From contig NZ_OCNJ01000002.1 of assembly GCF_900230255.1 (NCBI RefSeq), positions 186,001 to 250,000 of the forward strand: a stretch of 64,000 nucleotides of DNA, written 5' to 3'. Below the pieces are notes generated by a model. The model was not told the origin of the DNA, did not search any database, and saw only the letters and a program-made list of their open reading frames with translations. Both the position numbers and the translations under genes were made by a program. Every line of letters starts with the position of its first letter. The first letter of the stretch is position 1. Shown piece after piece: positions 48,941 through 57,924 of this stretch. The DNA is from Caenispirillum bisanense (GTDB taxonomy: Bacteria; Pseudomonadota; Alphaproteobacteria; Rhodospirillales; Rhodospirillaceae).

Positions 48941-49915
48941 GTGCCCACGCTGGTCGTCAACCGCAAATCCGGCACCGCCCGCCGCTTCGAGCGCGGTGAA
49001 CTGGCCGCGCGCCTCGCCGCCACGGCCCGCGCCGCCGGGCTGACGGACGTCGAGGTGGCAGTGGTCCATCCGCGTGACATCGACCGCGTCCTGGCCGAGG
49101 CCGCCCGCGGCGGCGGCGAGGTCTGGGTCGGCGGCGGCGACGGCACGCTGCGGGCGGCGGCGCGTCATGTGCGGGCGGCCGGCGGCACCATGGCGGTGCT
49201 GCCGCTCGGCACCATGAACCTGCTGGCCCGCGACCTCGGCGTGCCGCTCGACCTCGACGCCGCCGTGCGGGCGCTGGCCGATGCGCCGGTGGCGCCCATC
49301 GACATCGGCTTGGTGAACGACGACCTCTTCCTCAACAAGTCGGCGCTCGGCCTCTACCCCGAGATGATCATCGACCGCGAGCGGCGCCGCCGCCTGTTCG
49401 GCTACGGCAAGTGGCCGGCCATGATGCGCGCCATGTGGCGGGCTCTGCGCCGCCACCGCCGCATGGACGTGGTGCTGACCGTCGACGGCATCGAGCGGCA
49501 GATTTCCACCCCCGCCCTCATCGTCGCCACCAGCGAGTACGAGTTCCGCACCGGCCGCCTGTTCCGCCGCCCTTCGCTGCGCGACGGGCTTCTTTCGGTC
49601 TACGTCAGCCACGAAAAGGGATGGGCCGGCTCGGTCGGGCAGATGGCCAAGATGTTCCTCGGCACCCTGCACACCGACCCGGAGCTGGAAATCATCCGCG
49701 TGCCGGCGGTGGACATCCACTTCGAGCGGTCGCGCGCCGTCGCCAACGACGGCGAGCTGGACTTCATCCGCGGCCCGCTGCTGTACCGCGTCGACCGTCA
49801 TGGCCTGAATGTGCGCCAACCCGACCCCATCCCGGCCGCCGCCGACGCCTGGGTGCCCGGCCGTCACCGCGAGTTCGGCGCCGAGCCGCCGCCGGCGCCG
49901 CCGTTGCCGCTGTGA
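48941..49915 (+). CDS. diacylglycerol/lipid kinase family protein (YegS-like)
   Basis: A 324-residue protein with the diacylglycerol kinase catalytic fold. The N-terminal TLVVNRKSGTARR is the first conserved strand-loop, and VWVGGGDGTLRAAARHV holds the GGDGT nucleotide-binding motif. VLPLGTMNLLARDLGVP is the second signature. The C-terminal beta-sandwich includes KSALGLYPEMIIDRER and NDGELDF. The substrate (a lipid or sphingoid base) cannot be read. The start is GTG at 48941 with ACAGGAG upstream. Last gene before the rimP promoter. Confidence 0.9.
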   Translation: MPTLVVNRKSGTARRFERGELAARLAATARAAGLTDVEVAVVHPRDIDRVLAEAARGGGEVWVGGGDGTLRAAARHVRAAGGTMAVLPLGTMNLLARDLGVPLDLDAAVRALADAPVAPIDIGLVNDDLFLNKSALGLYPEMIIDRERRRRLFGYGKWPAMMRAMWRALRRHRRMDVVLTVDGIERQISTPALIVATSEYEFRTGRLFRRPSLRDGLLSVYVSHEKGWAGSVGQMAKMFLGTLHTDPELEIIRVPAVDIHFERSRAVANDGELDFIRGPLLYRVDRHGLNVRQPDPIPAAADAWVPGRHREFGAEPPPAPPLPL

Positions 49916-49941
49916 CGCGGCGGCGTCGCCCACGTCTTTCC

Positions 49942-49969
49942 TTGCACGGCGCGCCGAATTCGCTATATT
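49942..49969 (+). promoter_or_regulatory. promoter of the rimP-nusA-infB operon
   Basis: TTGCAC (49942-49947) and TATATT (49964-49969), 16 bp apart, form a good sigma-70-type promoter in an otherwise GC-rich region. Transcription would start near 49976, directly before the leader hairpins. Confidence 0.78.
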
Positions 49970-49975
49970 ACACGT

Positions 49976-50041
49976 TGTAATCCTACATTCTCATGCCCCT
50001 TCGGGGTTTGGAGAGTGGGCCCCGAAGGCCCGCTCTTTTTT
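49976..50041 (+). ncRNA. rimP leader RNA with terminator-like hairpin
   Basis: The leader holds a small hairpin (CCCC 49996-49999 with GGGG 50003-50006) and a terminator-like hairpin (GAGTGGGC 50013-50020 with GCCCGCTC 50028-50035, then T6 at 50036-50041). CCTTCGGGG (49998-50006) is also the exact complement of CCCCGAAGG (50020-50028), so a third pairing can replace both hairpins. This is an attenuator architecture. It agrees with the rimP-leader motif known in Alphaproteobacteria upstream of rimP-nusA. NusA, encoded in the operon, is an obvious candidate for feedback. Confidence 0.85.
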
Positions 50042-50074
50042 GTTTCACCACCACCACGGGATGAAGACCGACCG

Positions 50075-50620
50075 ATGGACCTGACGACCCGCATCGCCGA
50101 CCTGATCGAACCGACGCTCGACGACATGGGCTACGAGCTCGTGCGCGTGCAGCTGTTCGGCGGCCAGCGCCAGACGCTGCAGATCATGGCGGAGCGCAAG
50201 GACGGTGGCATGGGCATCGAGGACTGCTCGGCCATCAGCCATGCCGTCTCGGCCATTCTCGACGTCGAGGACCCGATCGCCGGCGCCTATCACCTGGAAG
50301 TCAGCTCGCCCGGCCTCGACCGGCCGCTGACCCGCGCCAAGGACTTCGACGTCTGGGCCGGGTTCGACGCCAAGGTGGAACTGGCGCAGCCGCACGACGG
50401 CCGCAAGCGCTTCTCCGGCCAGCTGCTCGGCCGCGACCCGGAGACCGACGAGGTCAAGCTGCGACTCGTGGAAACCGACGAGGAAGTCAGCATCCCGCGC
50501 CATGCCATCGGCAAGGCGAAACTGGTCCTGAACGACGCGCTGCTGGCCTGGGCGAAGGCGCAGCAGGACGAAGAAGAGGCCGGCGAGACCGATGCCGCCG
50601 CCGACAACGACGACAACTGA
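50075..50620 (+). CDS. rimP: ribosome maturation factor RimP
   Basis: A 181-residue RimP, needed for 30S subunit assembly. Conserved stretches are GYELVRVQLFGG, the DCSAISHAVSAILD helix, and YHLEVSSPGLDRPLTRAKDF. The C-terminal SH3-like domain contains VKLRLVETDEEVSIPRHAIGKAKL, and the tail is acidic. The start is ATG 50075; another ATG at 50061 is out of frame. First gene of the operon behind the attenuator-like leader; nusA follows 16 bp downstream. Confidence 0.96.
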   Translation: MDLTTRIADLIEPTLDDMGYELVRVQLFGGQRQTLQIMAERKDGGMGIEDCSAISHAVSAILDVEDPIAGAYHLEVSSPGLDRPLTRAKDFDVWAGFDAKVELAQPHDGRKRFSGQLLGRDPETDEVKLRLVETDEEVSIPRHAIGKAKLVLNDALLAWAKAQQDEEEAGETDAAADNDDN

Positions 50621-50636
50621 GGCTAGGCGAAGAGAG

Positions 50637-52208
50637 ATGGAACGAACCGTAGGCATGGCCCGTCCCGAGCTCCTGCAGGTCGCCGACACGGTGGCCCGCG
50701 ACAAGGGCATCGAGCGGGAAGAAGTGTTCCTCGCCATGGAGCAGGCCATTCAGAAGGCCGGTCGCTCCAAGTACGGGCACGAGAACGACATCCGCGCCAC
50801 CATCGACCGGCACACCGGCGAGATCCGTCTGGCCCGCTACCTCGAGGTCGTGCCGTCGCGCGCCGAGGTCGAGGACGAGAACATCCAGATCCCGCTCGAC
50901 CGCGCCGCCCGCAAGCGACCGGGCATCGAGGTCGGCCAGTTCCTGGTCGATCCGCTGCCGCCCATCGACTTCGGCCGCATCGCCGCCCAGACCGCCAAGC
51001 AGGTCATCGTCCAGAAGGTCCGCGACGCCGAGCGCGAGCGTCAGTACAACGAGTACAAGGACCGCATCGGCGAGATCGTCAACGGCCTGGTCAAGCGCGT
51101 CGAGTTCGGCAACGTCATCGTCGACCTGGGCCGCGCCGAGGCGCTCATGCGCCGCGACGACCTGATCCCGCGCGAGCACTTCAAGAACGGCGACCGCGTG
51201 CGCTGCTACATCAAGGACGTGCGGCAGGAGCCGCGCGGCCCGCAGATCTTCTGCTCGCGCACCGATCCGGGCTTCATGGCCGCCCTGTTCGCCCAGGAAG
51301 TGCCGGAAATCTACGACGGCATCATCGAGATCAAGGCGGTCGCCCGCGACCCCGGCTCGCGCGCCAAGATCGCCGTGCTGTCCAAGGACAGCTCCATCGA
51401 CCCGGTCGGCGCCTGCGTCGGCATGCGCGGCTCGCGCGTGCAGGCGGTGGTGGCCGAGCTGCAGGGCGAGAAGATCGACATCATCCAGTGGTCGGAAGAC
51501 GCCGCCACCTTCGTGGTCAACGGCCTCGCGCCGGCGGAAGTGGCCAAGGTGGTGCTCGACGAGGAAACCCGCCGCATGGAAGTGGTGGTGCCCGACGACC
51601 AGCTGTCGCTGGCCATCGGCCGCCGCGGCCAGAACGTGCGCCTCGCCAGCCAGCTGACCGGCTGGGACATCGACATCATGACCGAGGCCGAAGAGAGCGA
51701 GCGCCGGCAGGAAGAATTCCGCACCCGCTCGGCTTTGTTCATCGAGGCCCTGGATATCGACGACGTCATTGCCCATCTCCTGGTCACCGAAGGCTTCGAG
51801 AGCCTGGAAGAGATCGCCTTCTGCCCGCTCGACGAGCTGTCGACCATCGAGGGTTTCGACGAGGACGTGGCGGCCGAACTGCAGGCCCGCGCCCGCGTCT
51901 TCATCGAGGAGCGCAACGAGAAGGCCGACGAGCGCCGCCGCGAACTGGGCGTCGCCGACGAGCTGATGGACATCGACGGCCTGACCCCGGTGATGGTCGT
52001 GGCGCTCGGCGAGAACGGCGTGAAGACGCTCGACGACCTGGGCGACTTGGCCGGTGACGAACTGCAGGAGATCGTCGGCAAGGACCAGCTGACCAACGAC
52101 GAGGCGAACGCCATCATCATGGCCGCCCGCGCCCACTGGTTCGACGACGAAGAACAGCAGCCCGCCGCCGCCGCCGCCGAAGGCGACGCCGAAAGCCAGG
52201 AGGGCTGA
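50637..52208 (+). CDS. nusA: transcription termination/antitermination protein NusA
   Basis: A 523-residue NusA of the alphaproteobacterial type. The N-terminal RNA-polymerase-binding domain (about 1-130) is followed by S1 ([20 protein letters not shown]) and two KH domains ([19 protein letters not shown] and [20 protein letters not shown]). A C-terminal region holds helix-hairpin-helix/acidic repeats (about 370-505). It binds the elongating polymerase and nascent RNA. ATG 50637 has AAGAGAG upstream; ATG 50655 (MARPELLQ) is a possible alternative. Second gene of the operon. Confidence 0.97.
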   Translation: MERTVGMARPELLQVADTVARDKGIEREEVFLAMEQAIQKAGRSKYGHENDIRATIDRHTGEIRLARYLEVVPSRAEVEDENIQIPLDRAARKRPGIEVGQFLVDPLPPIDFGRIAAQTAKQVIVQKVRDAERERQYNEYKDRIGEIVNGLVKRVEFGNVIVDLGRAEALMRRDDLIPREHFKNGDRVRCYIKDVRQEPRGPQIFCSRTDPGFMAALFAQEVPEIYDGIIEIKAVARDPGSRAKIAVLSKDSSIDPVGACVGMRGSRVQAVVAELQGEKIDIIQWSEDAATFVVNGLAPAEVAKVVLDEETRRMEVVVPDDQLSLAIGRRGQNVRLASQLTGWDIDIMTEAEESERRQEEFRTRSALFIEALDIDDVIAHLLVTEGFESLEEIAFCPLDELSTIEGFDEDVAAELQARARVFIEERNEKADERRRELGVADELMDIDGLTPVMVVALGENGVKTLDDLGDLAGDELQEIVGKDQLTNDEANAIIMAARAHWFDDEEQQPAAAAAEGDAESQEG

Positions 52209-52216
52209 CGCGACCG

Positions 52217-52951
52217 ATGGCGCAGCAGCGGCCGGACAGCACGCAGGTCGAGGAGGGCACCCCCGCGGTGCCCTCGCCCGACCACGACGCGGCGATGGAC
52301 GACGGCGTGGTGGTGGAGGACGGCGAGGGCTTCGATCCGGAAGGCTCGGAACCCGCCGGTCCACACCGCCGCTGCATCGTCTCCGGCGAGGTGCGCCCGC
52401 GGGAAGATTTGATCCGTTTCGTGCTCGCGCCGGACGGAACGGTGGTGCCCGACCTGGAAAACGCCCTGCCCGGTCGGGGTTTGTGGTTGAGCCCCCGCCG
52501 GGATATGATAGAAACGGCCATGACCAAGCGAGCTTTCGCTCGGGCGGCGCGCCGCAAGGTGGAGGTTCCGGCCGATCTGCCGGACCGCATCGAGGCGCTG
52601 ATGCGCCGCAAGGTCCTGGATCTTCTGGGTCTGGCCCGGCGGGCGGGTTCTGTGACCGCCGGTTACGACAAGGTACGCGCCCTGCTGAAGGACAAGCGGC
52701 AGGGTGCGGTCGTCCTGTTGGAGGCCAGTGACGGCGCCGCGGACGGCCGAGGCAAGATCCGGGCACTCGCCCCCGATCTGCCGGTGATCGACCTGTTCAC
52801 CGGCGCCGAACTGGGCGCCGTGTTCGGACGGGACATAACGGTTCATGCGGTCATTTCCGCTCAAGGGCGCGCCCAGGCGTCGCTCGCGGAACGCATCGGA
52901 GTGCAGGCGGAGCGGCTTGCCAGGTACAGGGGAGGCCGGTCTTCGTGCTGA
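52217..52951 (+). CDS. YlxR-domain and L7Ae-like RNA-binding protein
   Basis: A 244-residue protein fusing two domains that are separate genes in many bacteria. The YlxR/DUF448 domain (about 48-115: [31 protein letters not shown]) is followed by an L7Ae/L30e-like domain (about 130-235: [38 protein letters not shown]). It probably binds structured RNA. An acidic N-terminal extension of about 45 residues is present. It lies between nusA and infB, its standard place. Confidence 0.92.
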   Translation: MAQQRPDSTQVEEGTPAVPSPDHDAAMDDGVVVEDGEGFDPEGSEPAGPHRRCIVSGEVRPREDLIRFVLAPDGTVVPDLENALPGRGLWLSPRRDMIETAMTKRAFARAARRKVEVPADLPDRIEALMRRKVLDLLGLARRAGSVTAGYDKVRALLKDKRQGAVVLLEASDGAADGRGKIRALAPDLPVIDLFTGAELGAVFGRDITVHAVISAQGRAQASLAERIGVQAERLARYRGGRSSC

Positions 52952-53076
52952 AAGAAGGATGAGACGCGCGGACGTCCGGCAGAGCCGGCCCGTCGCCGAA
53001 AAGAATTTGTGAAGGATCCGGCCCGGCCGGGTCGTTCGAGGAAGGAGCCAGCGCGAGGCGCGGCGCCTTCACACGA

Positions 53077-53100
53077 GGTCCCGGCAAGACGGTCGGGACC
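53077..53100 (+). promoter_or_regulatory. hairpin in the infB leader
   Basis: GGTCCCG (53077-53083) pairs with CGGGACC (53094-53100). It lies in the 175-bp gap between the YlxR/L7Ae gene and infB, 26 bp before the infB ATG. No T-run and no clear promoter are seen in this gap, so infB is probably read from upstream, with the structure shaping translation or processing. Confidence 0.45.
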
Positions 53101-53126
53101 GGGGAACCGGAGACTGATTGAAGCTT

Positions 53127-55820
53127 ATGGCGAACGAGAACGAACGGAAGCTGACGCTCGGTAAAGGGAAGCTGGAACTGTCGAAGCGGGTCGAAACCGA
53201 CCAGGTGAAGCAGAGCTTCTCGCACGGCCGCACCAAGGTGGTGCAGGTCGAGCGCCGCAAGAAGCGCCACATCGCGCCCGGCACCGAAGGTCAGCGGCCC
53301 GAGGGTGCGGACGCTCCCGCGGCGGATGCGCCGCAGGTCGAGCGCGCTGCCTCCCCCGGCGGCGTGCGTCTGCAGCCGAAATCCAGCCGGATCGACCCGC
53401 CGCGCCGCGACACCCGCGGCGTGACCCCGCCGTCCGGCAACCTGGCCAGCGAAGAGCGCCAGCGCCGTCTGGCCGCCCTGCAGGGCGCCATCATCGACCA
53501 GAAGCGTCGCGAGGAAGAGGAGGCCCGCCGGGCCGCCGAGGAAGCCGCGCGCCGCAAGGCCGAGGAAGAGGAGCGCCGCCTGCGCGAGGCCGAAGAGGCC
53601 AAGCGCCGCGCCGAGGAAGAGGCGCAGGCCGCCGCTGCCGAAGCCGCCCGTCCGGCCGAGCCGGAGGCCCCGGCCGCCGCGGCCGAGCCCGAGCAGGCGC
53701 CGGAAGCCCCGGCTGCGCGTCCGGCCCAGCCCGGCCGCCCGGCCGCCGCGACTCCGGCGACCGCCCGTCCGGCCGTTCCGGGTGCCCGCCCGGCCGGCCG
53801 TGGCGACGACGAGGACGAGGATCGTCCGCGCCGCCCCGGTGGCGGTGGTGGCGGCGGTGCCGCCGCGCCCAAGGGTCCGGCGCCGCGCAAGGTGGCCGCG
53901 CCCAGCAAGGCCGCCGACGGCAAGCGCCGCGGCAAGCTGACCATCGCTGCCGCGCTCGACGACGACGAGCGGGGTCCGCGCGGCCGGTCGGTCGCGGCCA
54001 TGCGCCGCGCCGCCCAGAAGGAGCGCCGCAAGCAGCAGGGCTTCAACCAGCCGTCGGAGAAGCAGGTCCGCGAGGTCATCGTCCCCGAGACGATCACCGT
54101 GCAGGAACTCGCCAACCGCATGGCCGAGCGCGCGCCCAACGTCATCAAGACGCTCATGAAGATGGGCGTGATGGCGACCATCAACCAGCCCATCGACGCC
54201 GACACCGCCGAGCTGGTGGTGGCCGAATTCGGCCACAGCGCCAAGCGCGTGTCGGAAGCCGACGTGCTCGATGGCCTGGGCGGTGCCGACGACCGGCCGG
54301 ACGAGATGGTCTCGCGCCCGCCGGTGGTCACCGTCATGGGCCACGTCGACCACGGCAAGACCTCGCTGCTCGACGCGCTGCGCGAAACCGACGTCGTATC
54401 GTCGGAAGCCGGCGGCATCACCCAGCACATCGGTGCCTATCAGGTCACCATGCACTCGGGCGACAAGATCACCTTCATCGACACCCCGGGCCACGAGGCG
54501 TTCACCGCCATGCGCTCCCGCGGTGCCAAGGTGACCGACATCGTCGTCCTTGTGGTGGCGGCCGACGACGGCATCATGCCGCAGACCATCGAAGCCATCC
54601 GTCACGCCCGCGCCGCGGAAGTGCCGGTGGTGGTGGCCATCAACAAGATGGACAAGCCGGGCGCCAACCCGGACCGCATCCGCCAGGAACTGCTCAACCA
54701 CGAGCTGGTGGTGGAAGAAATGGGCGGCGACGTCCTGTCCATCGAAGTGTCGGCCAAGAAGCGCCTGAACCTCGAGAAGCTGGAGGAGGCCATCCTCCTG
54801 CAGTCGGAAATCCTCGACCTCAAGGCGAACCCGAACCGCATGGCCGAAGGCACCGTGGTCGAGGCGAAGATGGAGAAGGGCCGCGGGTCCGTCGCCACCG
54901 TCCTCATCCGCCGCGGCACGCTGCGGGTCGGCGACATCTTCGTGGCGGGCACCGAATGGGGCCGCGTGCGTGCGATGATCGACGACCACGGCAATCGCGT
55001 CGAGGAAGCCGGTCCGGCCTTCCCGGTCGAGGTGCTGGGCTTCCAGGGCACGCCGCAGGCCGGTGACGACTTCAGCGTCGTCGAGGACGAGGCCAAGGCC
55101 CGCGACGTCGCGAGCTACCGCCAGCGCAAGGAACGCGAGGCGCTGGCCGTCAAGTCGGCGCGCGGCTCGATGGAGCAGATGTTCGCCAAGATCAAGGCGG
55201 GCGAGGCCAAGGAACTGCCGGTGGTCATCAAGGCCGACGTGCAGGGTTCGGTCGAAGCCATCGTCGGCACGCTGGAGAAGCTGTCGACCGAAGAGGTCAA
55301 GGTGCGCGTGCTGCACTCGGCCGTCGGCGGCATCAACGAGTCCGACATCACGCTCGCCAAGGCGTCGGAAGCGCTGGTCATCGGCTTCAACGTCCGCGCC
55401 AACCCGCAGGCGCGCGAGCTGTCGCGCCGCGACGGGGTGGAGATCCGCTACTACTCCATCATCTACGACGTGGCGGAAGACATCCGCCGGGCCCTGACCG
55501 GCCTGCTCGAGCCGACCTTCCGCGAGAAGTTCATCGGTTACGCGCAGATCCGCCAGGTCTACAACATCACCAAGGTCGGCAAGGTCGCCGGCTGCATGGT
55601 CACCGAGGGCATCATCAAGCGCGGCTGCAAGGTTCGCCTGCTGCGCGACGACGTGGTGATCCACGAGGGCGAGCTCGGCCAGCTCAAGCGCTTCAAGGAC
55701 GACGTCCGCGAAGTGCGCGAGGGCTTCGAGTGCGGCATGTCGTTCGCCAACTACGACGACATCAAGGAAGGCGACCTCATCGAGTGCTTCGAGATGGAAG
55801 AAGTGGCGGCCGAGCTGTAA
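53127..55820 (+). CDS. infB: translation initiation factor IF-2
   Basis: An 897-residue IF-2. The N-terminal associated segment ([20 protein letters not shown]) is followed by a charged Glu/Arg/Ala coiled region and an Ala/Pro-rich linker (about 105-300), then IF2-N ([20 protein letters not shown]). The G domain has GHVDHGKT at 405-412, DTPGHEAF and NKMDKP. The C-terminal domains that bind initiator tRNA complete the protein. ATG 53127 is preferred over the in-frame TTG at 53118 because [14 protein letters not shown] matches relatives. Fourth gene of the operon. Confidence 0.97.
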   Translation: MANENERKLTLGKGKLELSKRVETDQVKQSFSHGRTKVVQVERRKKRHIAPGTEGQRPEGADAPAADAPQVERAASPGGVRLQPKSSRIDPPRRDTRGVTPPSGNLASEERQRRLAALQGAIIDQKRREEEEARRAAEEAARRKAEEEERRLREAEEAKRRAEEEAQAAAAEAARPAEPEAPAAAAEPEQAPEAPAARPAQPGRPAAATPATARPAVPGARPAGRGDDEDEDRPRRPGGGGGGGAAAPKGPAPRKVAAPSKAADGKRRGKLTIAAALDDDERGPRGRSVAAMRRAAQKERRKQQGFNQPSEKQVREVIVPETITVQELANRMAERAPNVIKTLMKMGVMATINQPIDADTAELVVAEFGHSAKRVSEADVLDGLGGADDRPDEMVSRPPVVTVMGHVDHGKTSLLDALRETDVVSSEAGGITQHIGAYQVTMHSGDKITFIDTPGHEAFTAMRSRGAKVTDIVVLVVAADDGIMPQTIEAIRHARAAEVPVVVAINKMDKPGANPDRIRQELLNHELVVEEMGGDVLSIEVSAKKRLNLEKLEEAILLQSEILDLKANPNRMAEGTVVEAKMEKGRGSVATVLIRRGTLRVGDIFVAGTEWGRVRAMIDDHGNRVEEAGPAFPVEVLGFQGTPQAGDDFSVVEDEAKARDVASYRQRKEREALAVKSARGSMEQMFAKIKAGEAKELPVVIKADVQGSVEAIVGTLEKLSTEEVKVRVLHSAVGGINESDITLAKASEALVIGFNVRANPQARELSRRDGVEIRYYSIIYDVAEDIRRALTGLLEPTFREKFIGYAQIRQVYNITKVGKVAGCMVTEGIIKRGCKVRLLRDDVVIHEGELGQLKRFKDDVREVREGFECGMSFANYDDIKEGDLIECFEMEEVAAEL

Positions 55821-55846
55821 GGCTCCCCGCTCCTTCGAGGTCGACA

Positions 55847-55873
55847 GTGAAGCCCGGCCCAGCCGGGCTTCAC
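55847..55873 (+). terminator. perfect 12-bp hairpin between infB and rbfA
   Basis: GTGAAGCCCGGC (55847-55858) pairs without mismatch with GCCGGGCTTCAC (55862-55873) around CCA. The T-run of an intrinsic terminator is missing, so partial termination, RNase processing or 3'-end protection of infB mRNA is more likely than full termination. Confidence 0.6.
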
Positions 55874-55911
55874 CGCTTCCGGCCCATCCGGACTGAAAGG
55901 ACAAGAGCGTC

Positions 55912-56421
55912 ATGACCAGAGGACGCGGCAAGCCCCCCAGCCAGCGCCAGCTGCGGGTGGGCGAGGAAATCCGTCACGCATTGGCCTGGGCCCTGGAGCG
56001 CGGCGATTTCGGCAATGCCGGGCTCGACCGCCCGGTGACGGTGACCGAGGTGCGGGTCAGCCCCGACCTGCGCAACGCCACCGCTTTCGTCACGCCGCTG
56101 GGCGGCGGCGATCCCAAGCCCGTGCTGCAGGCGCTGCGCCGCATCGGCCCGCACCTGCGCCACGAACTGGCGCGCCAGATGCGCATGAAATACGTGCCCA
56201 ACCTGTCGTTCCAGGCCGACGAGAGCTTCGACGAGGCGCAGCACATCAACGTGCTGCTGCACAGCCCTGAAGTGGTGCGCGACCTCGACCACGGCCCGGC
56301 CTATCCCGACGGCTTCGCCGACGAGGACGAAGACGAGGAAGGCGCCGAGGAAGGGGACGAGGACGAGACCGGCGAAGAGGCCGACGCCGGCGACGCGGGC
56401 GGCGACCGGCATGGGGCGTAA
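55912..56421 (+). CDS. rbfA: 30S ribosome-binding factor RbfA
   Basis: A 169-residue RbfA, which helps mature the 16S rRNA 5' end and acts in cold adaptation. The KH-like core includes QLRVGEEIRHALAWALERGD, VTVTEVRVSPDLRNATAFVT and LRHELARQMRMKYVPNLSF. A strongly acidic tail of about 45 residues (EDEDEEGAEEGDEDETGEEA) extends beyond the usual domain. Its 3' end overlaps truB by 11 bp in another frame. Confidence 0.95.
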   Translation: MTRGRGKPPSQRQLRVGEEIRHALAWALERGDFGNAGLDRPVTVTEVRVSPDLRNATAFVTPLGGGDPKPVLQALRRIGPHLRHELARQMRMKYVPNLSFQADESFDEAQHINVLLHSPEVVRDLDHGPAYPDGFADEDEDEEGAEEGDEDETGEEADAGDAGGDRHGA

Positions 56422-57343
56422 GCGGCGCGGTCGCCCCATCGACGGCTGGCTGGCCGTCGACAAGCCCGTCGGGATGACCTCGACGGCGGTGGTGTCGCGC
56501 GTCCGCCGGGTGCTCGACGCCGCCAAGGTCGGCCACGGCGGCACCCTCGACCCGCTGGCGTCGGGCGTGCTGCCCATCGCCCTCGGCGAAGGCACCAAGA
56601 CCGTCGCCTACGTCATGGACGGCCGCAAGACCTACGCCCTGACCGTGCGCTGGGGCGAGGAACGCTCCACCGACGACCGCGAGGGCGAGGTGACGGCGAC
56701 CTCCGACGTGCGCCCGACCGCCGAGCAGATCAATGCCGCCCTGCCGGCCTTCATCGGCGAGATCGAGCAGGTGCCGCCCAAGTTCTCCGCCGTCAAGGTG
56801 GAGGGCCGCCGCGCCTACGACCTCGCCCGCCGCGACGAGGAGGTGGAGCTGAAGGCCCGCCGCATCCTCATCGAGGATTTCAGCCTGGTATCCCAGCCCG
56901 ATGCCGACCATGCCGAGTTCCGCGTGGTCAGCGGCAAGGGCGCCTACATGCGCAGCCTCGCGCGCGATCTTTCCCGCGCGCTCGGCACCGTCGGACACGT
57001 CGCGGCACTGCGCCGCACGGCCTGCGGACCCTTCACCGAGGCCGGCGCGATTTCGCTGGATAAACTGGAGACCCTCGGTCATAGTGCCGCGTCATCCGAC
57101 TTCCTGCTTCCCGTCGCGACCGCGCTGGACGACATCCCGGCACTGGCCTTGACGGAAGCGGAGGCCATCCGCCTGACGCACGGACAGCCCCTTCCGGTGC
57201 TGCCCGTCGTTCGGCGTTCCGATGTTCAGGGCGTCATCGCCGGTACGACGGTGCGCGCCATGTGCGGCGAACGCGTGGTGGCTCTGGCCAGGATCGAAGG
57301 CGGGGAAATCCGCCCGGTCCGTGTCATCAACACACACGATTGA
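56411..57343 (+). CDS. truB: tRNA pseudouridine(55) synthase
   Basis: A 310-residue TruB that makes pseudouridine 55 in the T-loop of tRNAs. The catalytic aspartate is Asp47 in KVGHGGTLDPLASGVLPI. Further conserved segments are GRKTYALTVRWGE, PPKFSAVKVEGRRAY and KGAYMRSLARDL. The C-terminal PUA-like region completes the protein. The ATG at 56411 lies within the end of rbfA, so translation is coupled. Confidence 0.97.
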   Translation: MGRKRRGRPIDGWLAVDKPVGMTSTAVVSRVRRVLDAAKVGHGGTLDPLASGVLPIALGEGTKTVAYVMDGRKTYALTVRWGEERSTDDREGEVTATSDVRPTAEQINAALPAFIGEIEQVPPKFSAVKVEGRRAYDLARRDEEVELKARRILIEDFSLVSQPDADHAEFRVVSGKGAYMRSLARDLSRALGTVGHVAALRRTACGPFTEAGAISLDKLETLGHSAASSDFLLPVATALDDIPALALTEAEAIRLTHGQPLPVLPVVRRSDVQGVIAGTTVRAMCGERVVALARIEGGEIRPVRVINTHD

Positions 57344-57358
57344 TAGAAAGGGTAGACG

Positions 57359-57628
57359 ATGTCGATCACTCCCGAGCGCAAGCAGGAAGTCATCGCCGAG
57401 TTCGCGCCGAAGCCCGGCGATACCGGCTCTCCCGAGGTTCAGATCGCGATCCTCACCGAGCGGATCAAGAACCTGACCGAGCACCTGAAGATCCACAAGA
57501 AGGACACGCACTCCCGTCGCGGCCTTCTCATCCTGGTGGGTCAGCGCCGCCGCATGCTGGACTACGTGAAGCGGAAGGAAGTGGCCCGCTACGAATCGCT
57601 CCTCGAGCGTCTCGGCATCCGCCGCTGA
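57359..57628 (+). CDS. rpsO: 30S ribosomal protein S15
   Basis: An 89-residue S15, exact family length, a primary 16S rRNA binder. Conserved helices include [40 protein letters not shown] and [20 protein letters not shown]. It is preceded by GAAAGGG and lies 15 bp after truB. A GC hairpin follows, then pnp, the arrangement known from many proteobacteria. Confidence 0.98.
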   Translation: MSITPERKQEVIAEFAPKPGDTGSPEVQIAILTERIKNLTEHLKIHKKDTHSRRGLLILVGQRRRMLDYVKRKEVARYESLLERLGIRR

Positions 57629-57644
57629 GTTCAGCGTTACAGGC

Positions 57645-57677
57645 ACGGCCCGCTCCCGGTCCTCCGGGGCGGGCCGT
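57645..57677 (+). terminator. hairpin downstream of rpsO
   Basis: ACGGCCCG (57645-57652) pairs with CGGGCCGT (57670-57677), with CCGG/CCGG pairing inside around a TCCT loop. It begins 16 bp after the rpsO stop. No T-run follows, so read-through into pnp is expected. Confidence 0.65.
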
Positions 57678-57704
57678 CACCGTCCGGCGGGCATGCCGGC
57701 GGTG
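57678..57704 (+). promoter_or_regulatory. second hairpin in the pnp leader
   Basis: CACCG/CGGTG and CCGGC/GCCGG arms (57678-57682 with 57700-57704; 57684-57688 with 57695-57699) form an imperfect stem with one bulged T. It follows the rpsO hairpin directly. In E. coli the pnp leader stem is cut by RNase III and is the target of PNPase autoregulation; a similar role here is inference. The rest of the leader to 57924 has no evident gene. Confidence 0.5.
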
Positions 57705-57924
57705 ACTTTCGGGGCCCTGCCCGACGATGGGCGCCCAAGGGTTCTGCGGGACGTTCCAGGGGACCTTGCCGGGCCGGCCGCCAACCACGATGCAGCGGCC
57801 CCGCGCGTTTCTCCCCCGAGTGTTCGAGTGCCGACCCATGTCCGTGGACCGACAGCTCGGCCGGCCGAAAGGCGGCTGGCGGGGTGCGCAATCCGGCGCC
57901 GGTCCTGTACCAGAGGAAGTTTCC

